Assembly (NCBI GenBank): GCA_014529385.2
Contig: CM043955.1
Location: forward strand, 148,197,640-148,261,639
Length of the DNA stretch: 64,000 nt
Origin: Adiantum capillus-veneris
Lineage: Eukaryota > Streptophyta > Polypodiopsida > Polypodiales > Pteridaceae
Direction of reading: 5' to 3'
The notes beneath the pieces were generated by a model that was not told where the DNA came from, searched no databases, and saw only the letters and a program-made list of their open reading frames with translations. A program made the position numbers and the translations under genes. How positions within the stretch are numbered: the stretch's first letter is position 1; each line of letters opens with the position of its first letter. This document shows positions 41,603-54,712 of the stretch, one piece after another.

Positions 41603-43604
41603 ATGAATTTGAGATCGGGCAGGAATCTCCGGAATAATCAACCAAAACAAGGGGAACCAGCAAGTGTCATATCAACCGAGGGAAGTGTAAACCAAAGTTG
41701 GGTGCAACCATTAGAGCCGATCTTTGAAGGAAGTGTCTCTGATACTTCTTCGGAGAGATCTTACGAGATTTTCACCGAAAACTTGGAACACTTGAACCTG
41801 AACAACAGAGAAAATATGGCAGCAGGATCATCAAACCCTTCCGCCACAATGAAGCTATTGTTCATAAAATACCAGTACGACAATGAGCAAGGTGCCAAGA
41901 TCTACAAAGATGGAATGGACCGCTATTGTGTAAAGATAGAGGAGAGACCTAGTGAGTTCAAGGACTTAGTGCCTGTGAGCTATAGCGGAGATAGATATCT
42001 AGATGACGAGGGTACCATGTACTTGGTAGTCCTAAACCCTAACATTGTGGACAAGTGGGGATTGATGGGCACCAAAGCCAAAATAGATGAAGAACTCGAG
42101 GAGAAAGCACCAATAATGAACTTCCCTAATGCGAGGTTAAGAAGAGAGAATGAAACTACAAGGATCAACACTGATAACATCTATGTGGGGCTGTACAAAT
42201 ATAATAATGGGGAGCAAGATCTCTATTATAGATGTGAAGAACCCTACACCGGAGAGTTGACAGACCAAAAAAGACTTTATGTCTTTACCTACACAGAGGG
42301 ATCGGAAGTGAAAATTGCCGCTTACGATAAGTATGGCAGGCAATACTCAACAATGGGCAAGAAAGAATTAGAAGGATATACATACTTTGGGGGACCACTA
42401 CATCAGTATTATGTTACTTCTAGCTCACATAGACCAGCACCAACAACTGGAGTGCAAAACTCAATGACAACAGGAGGACAAAGAACTCAGGTTGCTGACT
42501 CTTTCAGTCAACCTTGGGACTCGAAGCTCGGACCAATGGGATCATTACATTCCAGAGAGTCAATGGAGACGAATCGAGGTAGTGCAGTTCCAATCCCCAC
42601 CTATACCACGCCAGGTCCAAGGTTTGAAGCGGAACCATCGCATTTACCTACTAGTAGTAGATTCAGGGCGGAGGAACCGACAAGGGTAACCCATGAAGTC
42701 CATGATGCTAGAGAAAGCTTTAGCCGGGACACAGGAGCAATGAGATTGGTAGCAGATCATAGACGTATGAGACCATCTCAAGTAGCCAAGTGTATGCCAA
42801 AGAAGTATGGTGGTTCAGGAGATCCGTATGCACATGTGTCACTCTTTAAGCAAGTCTTAAGAGCTGAGCAGATAACAGATTTCCATACACAATACGAGGG
42901 ATTTGGTCTTACTCTAGAAGGTACTGCATTGACATGGTTTCAACCAATGAACATAGGGGGATTCCATGACATTGACCATTTGCTAAGAGAGTTTGCTGAG
43001 GAATTCTCAAAACGAGGGATTAAACACAATACGGTCTCACAAATATATGCTTTTAAACAGAGAGAACACGAAAAAGTGAAGGAAGCTTCACTTCGCTTCA
43101 AACAATACCTTGAGAGATGTCCAGTACGTGAACGACCACAAGACGACAGACTATCTATTCTCTTTATTGAGGGACTGAGGAACGACACTCTCAAGAAGGA
43201 CTTGCACTTGAAAGCTTGTACAAGTTTCGAGCAAGTAACGAGAGAGACATTGTACTTAGTGGATAACTGTACGGTTTATGGAGAGGTGTCAGCGGATACA
43301 GATTTTGCATCCAGTAGCTCCTCCTCCGTAGCGAGCGAGACTACCACTAAAAAGAATGTTCAAACAACAACCATGCCAAATGTAGAGCAAATGATAGAAG
43401 ATGCTCTAAAAAGGATGGCACCATACCAAAAACCATTGCCAAAAACACTGAAATGGTGTGCTATTGAACAAAAATGGACAAATCATCCAACAGAGGAGTG
43501 CTATTACAACAAAGGGTATGTAAGGGAGCGCCAGTATGCACCTCCTGCTCAATTAGCACCACCTCAGATACATCCAGTACCTCGATACCCAACGGGAAAT
43601 GTAC
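41603..43604 (+). CDS. family B gag, 5' part (interrupted by solo LTR)
   Basis: The start is taken at ATG 41603 (MNLRSGRNLRNN); the frame is open slightly further upstream but without ATG. The first 400 residues are an N-terminal region I do not recognise, including a dense acidic/aromatic segment. About residues 400-560 form the retrotransposon gag capsid-like domain: KKYGGSGDPYAHVSLFKQVL, LTWFQPM, FAEEFSKRG, FKQREHEKVKEA, LRFKQYLERC and FIEGLRND. It then becomes Pro/Gln-rich. At 43605 an inserted LTR cuts it; the frame resumes exactly at 46291, where the zinc knuckle lies. Gag would build the virus-like particle. Confidence 0.88.
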
Positions 43605-45218
43605 TGATAGCCGTTTTTCGGCTCTCCATAATTGCTATACTAAGTTACTCCACCCTACCAAATTCACCCAAACGCTATGGCTATCCCTACCATTTCATTG
43701 TACATAGGCGTGTGTGAGTTAGGGGGCTTTTCCCATATCTTCTTAAAAAAACCCTCAGCTAGCTAGTCACTGCGCTAGTTGAGCCAAAAAAATAAAAAAA
43801 AATAAAAAATAAAAGTATATTATGGCCTCTTTGTGTGTAAATATTTCATTGTATATATGGCCTAAATATAGGGATTTTTTATAATTATTTTGATATTTTA
43901 TTTAAATATTTCTACTTAGGTGTGTGTTTTATTAAACCTATGTACACCTTCTTTCATCCTCTTACACCATAATTATATTTTTTGCCAATATGTACATACT
44001 CTAACCTCATATTTTTCTTTTATACAAATCACTCCCACATTTTCACCCTCACCCTCGTGAAAACAAAAAATTGATTTCTACTCATTGGTTACTTTTATTA
44101 TATTATTTACTTGCATACCTTTTCCTCTTTCACCCAAAATAATTCAAGGAGGGACCATATCATATGATTCCAATATCTTTCCATATCCATAACTCCTCCA
44201 TATTTGTTTTATTATTTTTACTCATTATTCTAACACCATGTGCTCATTGAGCTAAAGTCCATGAATAGTCCATACACTAGTCCCACCATGTATATATTTC
44301 TTATTTCACCAATAATCCTCCTCCATGCATGGGTCAAGGGCAACTTGGATGCTTTGTATTATAATATGACAAAGGAGGGGCTCACTCTTGGATGCATTGT
44401 ACAAATTCAACAAAGGAGGGGGCCACTAAAAGACTTTTGCAGGCATAAAAAACAGGCTTTTTGGTGAGAATTTTGGCACCTATCTCCACTCCGAATTTGG
44501 AGCGGTGGTCAAAAGAGAAAATGTAGCCCACGCTCTGAATAATCACCTCAAATTTTTTCATGATTTTTGGAGCTACCAGCGGTGAGTTATGATTTTTTGA
44601 GTGGACCCCAGTCTGCCCACTTTTCTCACAAGTAGCCCATAGTCTTCTCTCACCTCTTTCCACACTTCTACACACACACACACACACATTTCTCTCAATT
44701 CCCTCACTCAAACCTGCAATTTCCATGGCTTCTCCCACCCTCTTCACCATTACCCTTCTCTCTCATCCCTATAGTTCTTTTATGAACCTCTACATACATA
44801 CACCCTCTCCATGTCTCTCTCTATTGCTTCTATGTTACAATTTCATTTACCTCTCCTAAAATATCTAAAATTCAGCATCTTAACCATGATAACTTCTGCA
44901 AATTGAGGATTTTTCATCAACAAATCCTCTTTTCATCGTGGTGGTCAACCGTGGCGGCGGCGTAAAGAAGCGAAGAAGAAGAAGAAGACCAGCGGTCATT
45001 TTTTCCACAATCTACACAAGGGTGAGTTCAAGCTTCTTCAAAGCTTCACCATCTCAATGATTCTCTTTTAATTCACCCCTCTTCCTTCATCAAATCAACT
45101 CACTCTACCCATTGTAAATGTAACATTAACTTTCTAGTGATTACTAACGACTAACATACTAACACAAAATACCATTGACCTAACCATAAAAGACACCTCA
45201 CCTCAAGACATGTATAGT

Positions 45219-45264
<46 letters not shown>

Positions 45265-46286
45265 TCCTTAAAACTTACTTTCACCTTATCTACCATCAAT
45301 AATGCTCTCTTTTGAGCCCACACCCATGACTCAAGCAGACAAAGAAGGCCCGCAATGTTTTGATATTCAAAAAAATCATAATCCTGATTTGTTAGCTTGT
45401 AAATTAGGATTTCCAATAATCTTAATGAGGGGTCTCCAACCTATAAATAGGCCCGTCTCCTTCTTGTAAAACAACCTCCAATATCTCACATAGCACCCCA
45501 ACACTCTATGCGTGAGGAGAGACTTAGGTGTAGCAACCACTTGTGAGCTTCACTCTTGGTGTGAGAGAAGCCTTCAAGCTACACATTGTAAGTGAGAGAG
45601 CATGAGTTCCACAAATCTCAAAACCACTATTGTATATGCTCCTTCATCATCAATAAATTGAGGTTTGGTGCATCAAAGGCGTGATTCGACGTTCAAATCT
45701 TCATCCTTCCATTTGTGCAATACGGTTCGGTGAATTCAAGGTGACTTGTGTATTTTGAGTTTTTATCGGTTGATCTTGATTTAGAAAGTGTTTTAGTGTG
45801 TTTTTTTCATTGCCAGTTTTTGTCCATTGTAAGAGGGTATTGTGGTGAGAGGTCTCCCACACCCTAAGACAGTGTGTGTGTTTTGGCAATGTTTAGCAAT
45901 CACTAAGCATTGAGTGAGTTTTATACAAGTTCTACGATAGCATCATAACGAACCATCTTCATTTGCAAGTCACAAATAAGGTATTACCCAAGATCCTTTT
46001 CTCTCTCTCTTCCCTTTGCTCTAGCTCTCTCTAGTCTAGTTTGTGTGTGTCTTGGTGTGAGGTTGTTTGTGTGTTTTGTGTGGTGCATCTTCTTGGTTGT
46101 GCCAAAATCTCTCTTGCGTCCTAGTTCGCATACCATAACTAGGTGGTGCCCCTATCTTGTTTGGGTTTGGCTGTGGGTTTGTTGTTGTGTTGTGCTTGTG
46201 GTTGCCCCAGCCCCAATTGAGCAGCACGGGAGCCTTGAGGGGTGTTTAGAGGTCGCCTCTCTTGTTGCCTGCCCCGGACCGCCTCA
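43605..46286 (+). mobile_element. 2682-bp solo LTR inserted in family B gag
   Basis: The insert begins TGATAGCCG and ends CCGCCTCA, with GTAC directly before (43601-43604) and after (46287-46290). Skipping the insert and one GTAC keeps the gag frame open across the join, which fixes the borders. Promoter-like TATAAATA at 45442-45449 and AATAAA at 45652-45657 match an LTR in plus orientation, with R-U5 of about 0.8 kb. There is no internal domain, so a solo LTR is the simplest reading. The 4-bp duplication is one base shorter than usual. A (CT)n tract lies at about 45222-45260. Confidence 0.85.
45222..45260. repeat. (CT)n microsatellite in the solo LTR
   Basis: A CT dinucleotide tract of about 39 bp. 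Confidence 0.95.
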
Positions 46287-49200
46287 GTACCAGGACCTAT
46301 GGGGATAGAAAGATCGCAACCGGTATTGGGACAACAACCACCTTTACCAGGAGCAAGACCAGTGGGCATTAGATATGCACCAACCTTAGAGAATCAGGAA
46401 GAACAAGCCTTAGTGCCTGTTCAAGCCTATTATGAAGAATCGGGTGCACACATGTCTCCGACAGTGTATTACTCACCAGAAGAACCAAAACAACTTGAAC
46501 CATGGGGCATGATGGGGAATGTTGGAATACCAACAATTACAAGTGCTTCTGATGAAGAGAGATACAATTTGGACGCAAGAACATTGATGTTCATAACTCA
46601 TGGAGGGTTAGCAGGACAGAGACCATCCTATCCACAAAGGACGAATCAAATGGGACCAAGACCAGCACTAGGACCCTGTTACAAGTGTGGAGGTGACCAT
46701 CTGATGAATGTTTGCCCACATACGGAAATCATTAGAATTAACGCTTATTGCACTGAGTGTGGGGTTACTCACTTCATTGAGGATTGTTCAAAGAATCCAA
46801 ACAAAGTGCAAAAGACGACATTGAATATGCTAGAAACTATTCCTACCAGCAGTGGGTCTGAAAATGAAACTCTGATACCAACGCAAGTTGTTACTAGAGC
46901 TCAAGCTAAGAAAACCACTAGAGAACCTGAGAATGGAAAGTTAGCGACTGAAGTGGTTAGTCAGGGACCGCGGAGTCAGAAAAACACATGGAAAGCTAGA
47001 AAAGCACGCATGAAGTTGAGAAAAGAACGTGAAGACGCTATTCTAGCTGAGGAACTAAAGCAAACTAAAGCTAGATTAGAAAAACTTGAGAGTCAAAACG
47101 GGAAACGAGAGATGAGCCCGGAAAGAACGAAACAAAAGAGTATCAAAGAAACAACGAGCTTAAGCTCAGGGGGATCAGTGCTAGTCGACAAAGTACACGA
47201 ACCATTGGACGCACTGATGAGAGCTTACGAAGCTAGGTTAAAGAACAACCAAACACAAGAACAGAGGTGGATGACATACCCAAACGCGGAATTGGAAAAG
47301 CAGAGACTTGAAATGTGCCAGAGAATGATCGAGACTGCACAAGCCTTATTAGAACCACCAAAAGAAATAATGAATTGTGGAAAGGAAAACCCAATTCAGC
47401 AAGAGACTATCGTTTCACGGGTAGCTGAAAAGACTCCCAGTGCACAAAAGCCTGAAAATACACAAAAGGATGACCGCATAGTGTTGAACACAACCGATCA
47501 GGAGGTCGAGAGTTTTCATCCAGTCATACAGAGGTCTTACGGAAAAGATGAGGATTACAATGAATTTTGGAAACAAGTGAGAGAGGCAAACTTTGCAAAC
47601 GAGCTAAGTTGCCAAGCTAATCAGACAAATTGGGAAAAGGACATCAGGAATCCTCCCATAGTGGAATTTGAGGCAGGATCTCAAGTGGACTTGGATCTGC
47701 AATCTTACTGGGGAGATGGGGGCTCTGTTAGAACAATGGAGAGCAAACCTCATTCACTGAAAACCTTACCTTCATACTTAGGAGAGTATGAAGCAAAATC
47801 CGAGATTAGAGCACTTCCCTCACGAAAAATCTCATCAGAAAAAGTCATGGACTCGCAAGGATTGATAGAGATTTTGTCAACACCAGTGACATGCACTATC
47901 ACTCTAGCTGAGCTTTTGAGGCTAAGACCACATATGTGGACCACTGTAGGAAAATGCTTGGAGAAATTCGGGATAAAAGATCCAACATCGAGATTGCAAG
48001 AGAGCATAGAGGAGCTGAGCAAGCCACAAAAGAACGCTAAGCCTGTACCCTTAAACAAGGTCGGAGAGTATTGCGAAGGTGAAGAGGGGAATACAACCTT
48101 ACCAGTTGAATTCCAAGGAGTGAACACAATGGCAATACTAGACAGCGGAGCTGGGGTAGCCATAGCTACAAAAGAAATCTGGAAAAAATGGGGGAAACCA
48201 GCAATAAGGAAGACTAGGTTGAAACTCCAATTAGCAGATGGACACATGGAGAAACCTATGGGGTTATTAGAGAAAGTTGTAGTGACTTCTTGTGGCATTG
48301 AATACGAACATACTTTTGCTATTGTCGATTTTGGCAAGGAGAATAACTATGATATCATACTGGGAAGACCATTCATGAGACAATTGAAAATGGTCCAAGA
48401 TTGGGGCTACGATCACATATACTTGAGAAATATGGAAACCACTACACGTGTGAACCTGAAAGACCATAGCTACAAAGATGTGAACCGAACACCGGTAGAG
48501 GAGTTTGATTCAGCTACTTTGGCGGGATCCGAATTTCCAGCTTGGTTAGGTAAACCCAAGGAGTTATGGATGTGTGGAGCTTCGAAATGTGGAAGTCTGA
48601 AACGAGAAGAATGTGTTTTAGAAAGGGCTATCGAAGACGAAACTTATGTAGGAGAACCCTTTCCAGAGGACACGTTTGAACCATTAGAATGGACACACAT
48701 TCTAGCAACCCTAGATGTTTGTGCAATTCCGGAGGGTCCCACAACGAAATTTTGCGACAAGGACGGGTACGACGTGGTTCCGTATTTCATGTTGAGAACT
48801 ATACTCAAAAAAGAAACTGAAAAGAACAATACACTGGAAAAGGAAGATGAAGAAGAGGTGTTTCACGACATTCCCAATCATCCAGAGTGGGGAAATGAAG
48901 CAGACAACGAGTCAACGGACAATTCAAGCGGAAACGAAGAAACTATAATGGATGTCCGATTTTATGATTTTCCGAACCAAACTAAACAACGCCAGAAACA
49001 CTATAGAGCAAAGAAAAAAACAAAAGGGGTTAGAACCAATCCGATGCCTAGAATAAGAGGAAAAAATCAATTCCTAATGCTAGTAAAGGCTGAAGATTGT
49101 GTTAAGGATAAGATTTCTGGAAGAATGAGAGGCAGTGATCAAAAGAGCTTACGAAAAGACAAAAGAGGCTCAAGAAATCAAGTTCAAAATAATGGAACGA

Positions 49201-50989
49201 AAACTGAAACAGAAAAATCAGAAAAGAACAAGCGCAACAGAGAATACACGGAGTCCAAGTTAGAACGTAGAAACAAGTACAAAGAGCTCAAGAAAACTCT
49301 GAAGGAAGTTTGGACGACTGAAATTGAGAGTGGAGAGGACGAAAACGTCAAAATCAAGGAAAACATGGATGTTCCCTCTCACTATAGGAAATTCACAATA
49401 GAGGATAGGAAGGTGATATTAACCCCACCTATTCGAGAGAGGAAGGAGAACGAATCTTATGACGGACCGGAGGATGCAAAAAAAGTTGATTTAGCAGCTC
49501 CAGGTGAGACGCCTAGACCGGTGTACATAGCCACAGATTTGTCTCCAGGCGAGGAAGAGAGACTTTTGAGTCTTCTCAGAGAGTATAGGGATGTGTTTGC
49601 ATGGTCTTATAAGGACTTAAAGGGAGTTGACCCATCGATATGCCAACACTCAATCCCACTGAAACAAGACGCAAAGCCTAGCAGACAGAGACCATACACA
49701 TATAATGATACTTTTGCTAAGCGAATCAAGGAAGAGATAGATAAGCTAATGGAAGCTGAATTCATATACGAGATTGAACACACCGATTGGGTATCTCCGA
49801 TTGTGGTAGTACCTAAGAAGAACGGAAAACTCCGAGTGTGTGTCAACTTAAAGAAAGTGAATGCTGCAACAATCAGGGACAATTATCCCCTGCCGATAAC
49901 TGATCATGTTCTAGAGCGTGTATCAGGGAAAACAGCATACTCCTTTCTTGATGGTTTTTCAGGATATAACCAGCTAGCCATAGCACTGGAAGATCAACAT
50001 AAAACAGCTTTTGCAACGGAGTGGGGAATTTATGCTTATCGAGTTATGCCTTTTGGTCTAACCAATGCTCCTGCAACCTTCCAGAGGCTGATGACGCATG
50101 CTTTCAAAGCATACTTAAGGCTGTTTCTAGAAATCTACATGGATGACTTATGTGTACATTCTCTACTGAGAGATGAGCATCTAGAACACCTAAGAAAAGT
50201 ATTTGAGAAATGTAGGACATATCGCATTTGTCTCAATCCTGAGAAATGTGTGTTTATGGTCCGACAGGGCAGAATTCTGGGACATATTGTCTCACAAAAC
50301 GGAATATCCACGGATTTAGAGAAGATAAAAGTTATAGTGGATATGCCTAGACCAACCAATGCGAAACAAGTACAGAGCTTTATGGGACATTGTGGATATT
50401 ATAGACGATTCATTTACATGTACGCTATAATAGGCCAACCACTTTACAGGCTAATAGTGAACTTTGAATGGACAGAGGAGTGTGAGGAATCATTCAAGAA
50501 ATTGAAAGAGGCACTCATTACCGCTCCAGTCTTGAAATCACCAGATTGGGAGAAGATATTCCATGTGCACATAGATGCTTCGGCATATGCAATAGGATGC
50601 ATTCTGGCTCAGCCAGAAGAAGGAAACATGGATTTTCCTATCTGTTACGCCAGTCGACAGCTCAACAATGCAGAGAAGAATTACACCACAACAGAGAGAG
50701 AAGGATTAGGAATGATCTATGCTGTGAAGAAATTTCGGCATTATCTTCTAGCCAACAAGTTTGTGTTTTTTACGGATCACCAAGCCTTGCTCTACCTAGT
50801 GAATAAACCATGCAATACCGGGAGAATAGTGAGATGGTTCATTATCTTACTGGAATTCGACTTCACGGTAGTAGTAAAGAAAGGAAAAACACATCTTAGA
50901 GCTGATCATCTTTCGCGATTGACGAATGGAGAAGACCCTATAGGAGTAGATGACGACATGCCAGACGCGTACTTGTTCAACATAGAAAT

Positions 50990-51715
50990 GATACCGAGGT
51001 GGTCTCAAAATGTCGTTAACCTATTAACCTATGGAGGAGAGTTCGATAGAAGAGAATACAACCTGAAACATATTGCTATTCAGCAATCCACGAATCTTCA
51101 ATTGATTGCAGGAAGGTTGTATCAATTGGGAAATGATCATGTTTTATGACTATGCATCAATCCTGAGGAATATAGTATATATCTGCGCGAAGCACATGTT
51201 CAGGAATGTGCATTTCATTGTTCAAGAAGGAACACATATAGGAATTTGTTACAATTGGGAGTCTATTGGCCAGGAATGAAAGAAAGCGTACATGAATATG
51301 TCACTGTATGTATTGTATGTTCATCAAAACCTCCAACCGAGTATTCGACATTATATCAGATAATGATCGCTCCAGAATGGAGTCAGTATATTGTTGAATA
51401 TCTCACAAATAGAACTTTCCCAGAAGGAACGTCAAAAGCTCGTCAGAAATCTGTAGAGACAGAAGCTAGAGAGTACGCTTTAATAGGAGATCAACTCTAT
51501 AAGAGAGGTAAAGACAACCAGCTTAGGATTTGTGCATCAGAGTCTGAGTATGTGATAATCCTGGAGCAAGCTCATGGAGGAGTGGGTGGAGGCCATTTCT
51601 CAGGTGATAAGACAACAAAACTTGTCTTAGCCGCAGGAATATGGTGGCCAACATTACATATGGACGCTGAGGAATACGTTAAACGGTGTGATGACTGTCA
51701 GCGGACCAAAGTACC
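50990..51715 (+). repeat. tandem duplication of the integrase zinc-binding segment (in coding frame)
   Basis: Two adjacent protein segments share P-x-WSQ-x-[IV]V, LY-x2-G-x-D, LxxC, AH-x6-H, L-x-G-[VI]-[YW]-WP, EYV-x2-C and C-x2-C. Copy 1 runs from IPRWSQNVVNLL to VCIVC, copy 2 from APEWSQYIVEYL to CDDC. Both keep the H-x6-H...C-x2-C zinc ligands. Family A has a single copy. The unit is about 375 bp and the two have diverged strongly, so the duplication is old. Confidence 0.8.
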
Positions 51716-52799
51716 ACTTAAAAGAGATGATATGCCGCTTAGACCAATGATGGGGGCAAGAGCTTTTGCAAAATGGGGGATTGATTATGTCGGACCCATT
51801 TCACCTCCTGCATATAAGACTCATGCACAATACATCATTGTAGCTACAGACTATCTAACAAAGTGGGTCGAAGCAAAGGCAACTCAAAAAGCAGATGCCA
51901 GGACCACGGCACAATTTCTATATGAATACGTCTTTGTACGATATGGATTGCCAATAGAAATTGTGAGTGATCGAGGCACACATTTCATAAATGAAGTGAT
52001 AGAGATCCTTCTAGATGAATTCATGGTAATCCATAGGAAATCAGCCCCGTATCATCCACAAGCAAACGGACAAGCTGAAGCAACAAACAAAACCATATGC
52101 ACGGTCCTTACGAAGATTGTATCTGAGTCGAGAACTGACTGGGACCAGAAGTTGCATTCAACATTATGGGCATATAGGGTAGCATATAAAACATCAATAG
52201 GAACAACCCCATATAACATGGTTTTTGGGCTAAATGCTATCTTACCAATAGAATTCTTGATTTCAACCTTAAGGGTGGCTAAGGATCTAGAGTGGACAGG
52301 GCACGAGCTCTCTGATAGAATAGATGACCTAGAAAAGCTAGATGAGCTTCGCCTAAAAGCAGTAGCTTCCATCTACGCTCAAAAAAGGCGACAAAAGGAA
52401 TTTTTTGATAAGCATGTGCGGACTAAAGAGTTTAAAGTTGGGGACTATGTCCTAGTTTACACTCTGAAACAGCATGCTAAGAAGCTTAAAAAGCGAGGGA
52501 TGGGACCTCTGGTGATTAAAGATCTATCACCAAGTGGAGCCGTCAAGCTTGCTACATTAGACGGAGAAGAAATGCCCAATTGGATTAGTGGATGCAGAGT
52601 GAAAAAGTATCTGTTGCCGCTAACACAAGACATGCTTCTCAAAATACATAAAGAAAAGCTGCGTGTCCAGAAAAAGAAAAAGATTGAGGAGGAAGCACAA
52701 GCCGAGGCGAAGGAAAAAATGGAGAAAAGAAGACTACTGCGTCAGAAACAGCGCAATGAAGGAGCAATACGAATAAACGCAGTTAGTATAACAGAAATC

Positions 52800-53175
52800 G
52801 GGAATGACAAAGAAGAACCCATCATTGAATGCAAAGTAGGGACCAACCAAATTAAAGCCAGAGCACTATTGGATTCAGGAGCTCAAGCTAACCTACTGTC
52901 ACTCAGTTTGTATAGACAATTGACAAATGACACTAAACTACAAACTGCCAAGCAAGAGTTAAAAAGTTACTCTGAGAACTCAATCAAAATTGTCGGATGC
53001 ACAGTTTTACATATACAGATTAACCAGTATGTGTATCCTCATATGTTTTACGTGGTTGAAGACCAAGCTACACAACATCCATTATTGCTAGGACAACCAT
53101 GGCAGAAGCAATACAATGCAATGATTGACTGGAGTTCTAAATCAGTGCTTATCAAATACGAAGGTGAAAGTCAAT
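52800..53175 (+). other. second retropepsin-like domain after integrase (family B)
   Basis: ALLDSGAQANLLS (catalytic Asp at about 52872) is followed after about 50 residues by VLHIQINQYVYPHMFYVV and then LLLGQPWQ and IDW. This is the order of a complete retropepsin (active-site loop, flap region, hydrophobic Gly box). It is unbroken and distinct from protease 1 at 48141. It lies after the integrase C-terminal domain in the same frame. Confidence 0.85.
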
Positions 53176-53249
53176 CAGTTAAGTTCACCAAAGGATCAGA
53201 GACAACTCTAAAGGAAGAATCCAAAGACAAAGGTAAACAACAACCAGAG

Positions 53250-53900
53250 AAAAAGAAGAAGCAATGGCAACCAAAAGTTTCTATACAACCGGATTACTCT
53301 TCGACGGGGAATTCTCAACAGTGGATAAGGAAGACAAGCAATAATATAACAGCTCAACCTTGGAAAAAAACGGAGTCAAAGTTGGTATGGAGACCAAAAA
53401 AGGCTGTGCCAGAGAGCACAAAGGTGGAAAACAGAGTTTTCAATACCAGACAACGGAGTGATTACCGACAATCAAGGACAGTGAAACAGATCTGGATTCC
53501 AAAGAAGTTCATGACGGCACAAAGCTACAACAAGCAAATTTGGATCCCAAAGATTTGTAAACAGGAACTCCCTTCAATACAATCAACGGAAACTCCTAGG
53601 TATTTCAAGGCGAGGAAATCAACACACAGAACAAAGCAGGTTTGGGTCGCAAAGAGTTTGTGGCAAGCACAAGCAAAGCGGAAGCAGATTTGGATTGTGA
53701 AAAAAGACAACAAGATAACGAAGAATACATCTACTGATTCTACTACCGAAGTGCCAAAACCAACCCAAAACCCGACCACCAATCCTTCAATCAAACAAAG
53801 AGCAGCTTTATTGGAAAGAATGTTGTATCGTCGCTCTACAATTGCATTGGGAACTTATGACCAAAACAACTACGATGCTTCACCAACAGACACTTCATAG
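53250..53900 (+). other. Trp-rich W-[IV]-P-K repeat tail of family B pol
   Basis: At least eight short units resemble Q-[IV]-W-[IV]-P-K: KQWQPK, QQWIRK, LVWRPK, QIWIPK twice, QVWVAK and QIWIVK among them, spaced by about 8-40 residues in a Lys/Gln/Thr-rich background. Family A has the same kind of tail (WVPK, WIPK, WVPK, WAPR). No known domain is recognised. Confidence 0.8.
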
Positions 53901-54712
53901 TCGTCCGGGAGGACTCAGACTAAGAGGGGGGGAGGTATACAGGAGCTACAAGCGGAAAAAACAAAGAAAAACAAAAATTATATTACAAGGGCAGTGTCTT
54001 ACATGATTTTGCAATTTTTTATGTTTGATTGCGGATATTGATAATATTTATGCCCTTATATACCTTGTTTTGCAACAAGAAGAGATCAAATGATGAATTT
54101 GGGTCTCTAGATGTGTAAATATCACTAAATAAGAGTGTTTTTGGAGCTAAAAAGTGGAAAAAAGTGGTAATCCAAGTCCAGAAATCACAAAGAAGTGTAT
54201 ATTCATATACACAGGGTTACCAGCTATTTATCGTGTATGTTTGTAATTTTTTGGCTTCAATTTACTATTTTCCTTTATTTTTTATGATTTTGTTAATAAA
54301 AATAAAAGAAAAATAAAAAAGCAGGTGAAATGAGATCGGAAAAAAGAAAAGAATAGACGGTGATGGTCCTAATGACAAGGGCAACCCAGGATAAAAATTG
54401 GGTACAATTCTGAAAAAGTTGCGGAAAGCCCGAAATGACAGAATTTTGGCAAAGTGGAAAGATTTCTCAGAAACAGGTCAAATGGAGTCCAAATTGAGAA
54501 ATTTCAAATCCTAAAGTGCATTTCACGACGAGATAGGAGCACATGTCAAATTTGGTAACAAGTGATCCGGGAAGCCCGAAGTTAAGTATTTTTCACTTCA
54601 CTATCAAGCTCATTTCCACTATTACCTTCTTGGAGAGAGCAAAGAGCACACAGGAGCATCCGACCTTCTACCGCCTTCTACGACTGCTACGAGAGCTCAG
54701 AGGACACCACAC
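53901..54712 (+). other. spacer between pol and downstream ORF of family B
   Basis: No gene is seen. A G-rich AGAGGGGGGGAGG lies at 53922-53934 just after the pol stop, resembling an internal polypurine tract. A TATA-like TTATATACC lies at about 54055. The rest is A/T-rich. Confidence 0.6.

Larger units (their letters stand above)
46291..53900 (+). pseudogene. Family B gag zinc knuckle and pol with two proteases, one in-frame stop
   Basis: One frame of about 2536 codons is broken only by TGA at 51147 (a CGA to TGA change would explain it). Order: zinc knuckle CYKCGGDHLMNVC (about 46678) and a second Cys-rich CTECGVTHFIEDC; charged linker; protease 1 with AILDSGAGVAIA (48141) and DIILGRPFM; long Lys/Glu-rich linker; RT with [36 protein letters not shown] and YMDD (50137); RNase H with HVHIDASAYAIG and FFTDHQALLYL; two zinc-binding segments (50990-51353 and 51369-51715); integrase core with ATDYLTKW, SDRGTHF and PQANGQAEATNK; basic tail; protease 2 with ALLDSGAQANLLS (52872) and LLLGQPWQ (53085); Trp-rich tail to 53900. 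All catalytic motifs are intact. With one stop, the element is close to functional in sequence. Confidence 0.9.

Noticed and set aside
47750-48337. Minus-strand frame of 195 codons
   Set aside because: It is the antisense shadow of the family B protease 1 region, which has clear motifs on the plus strand.
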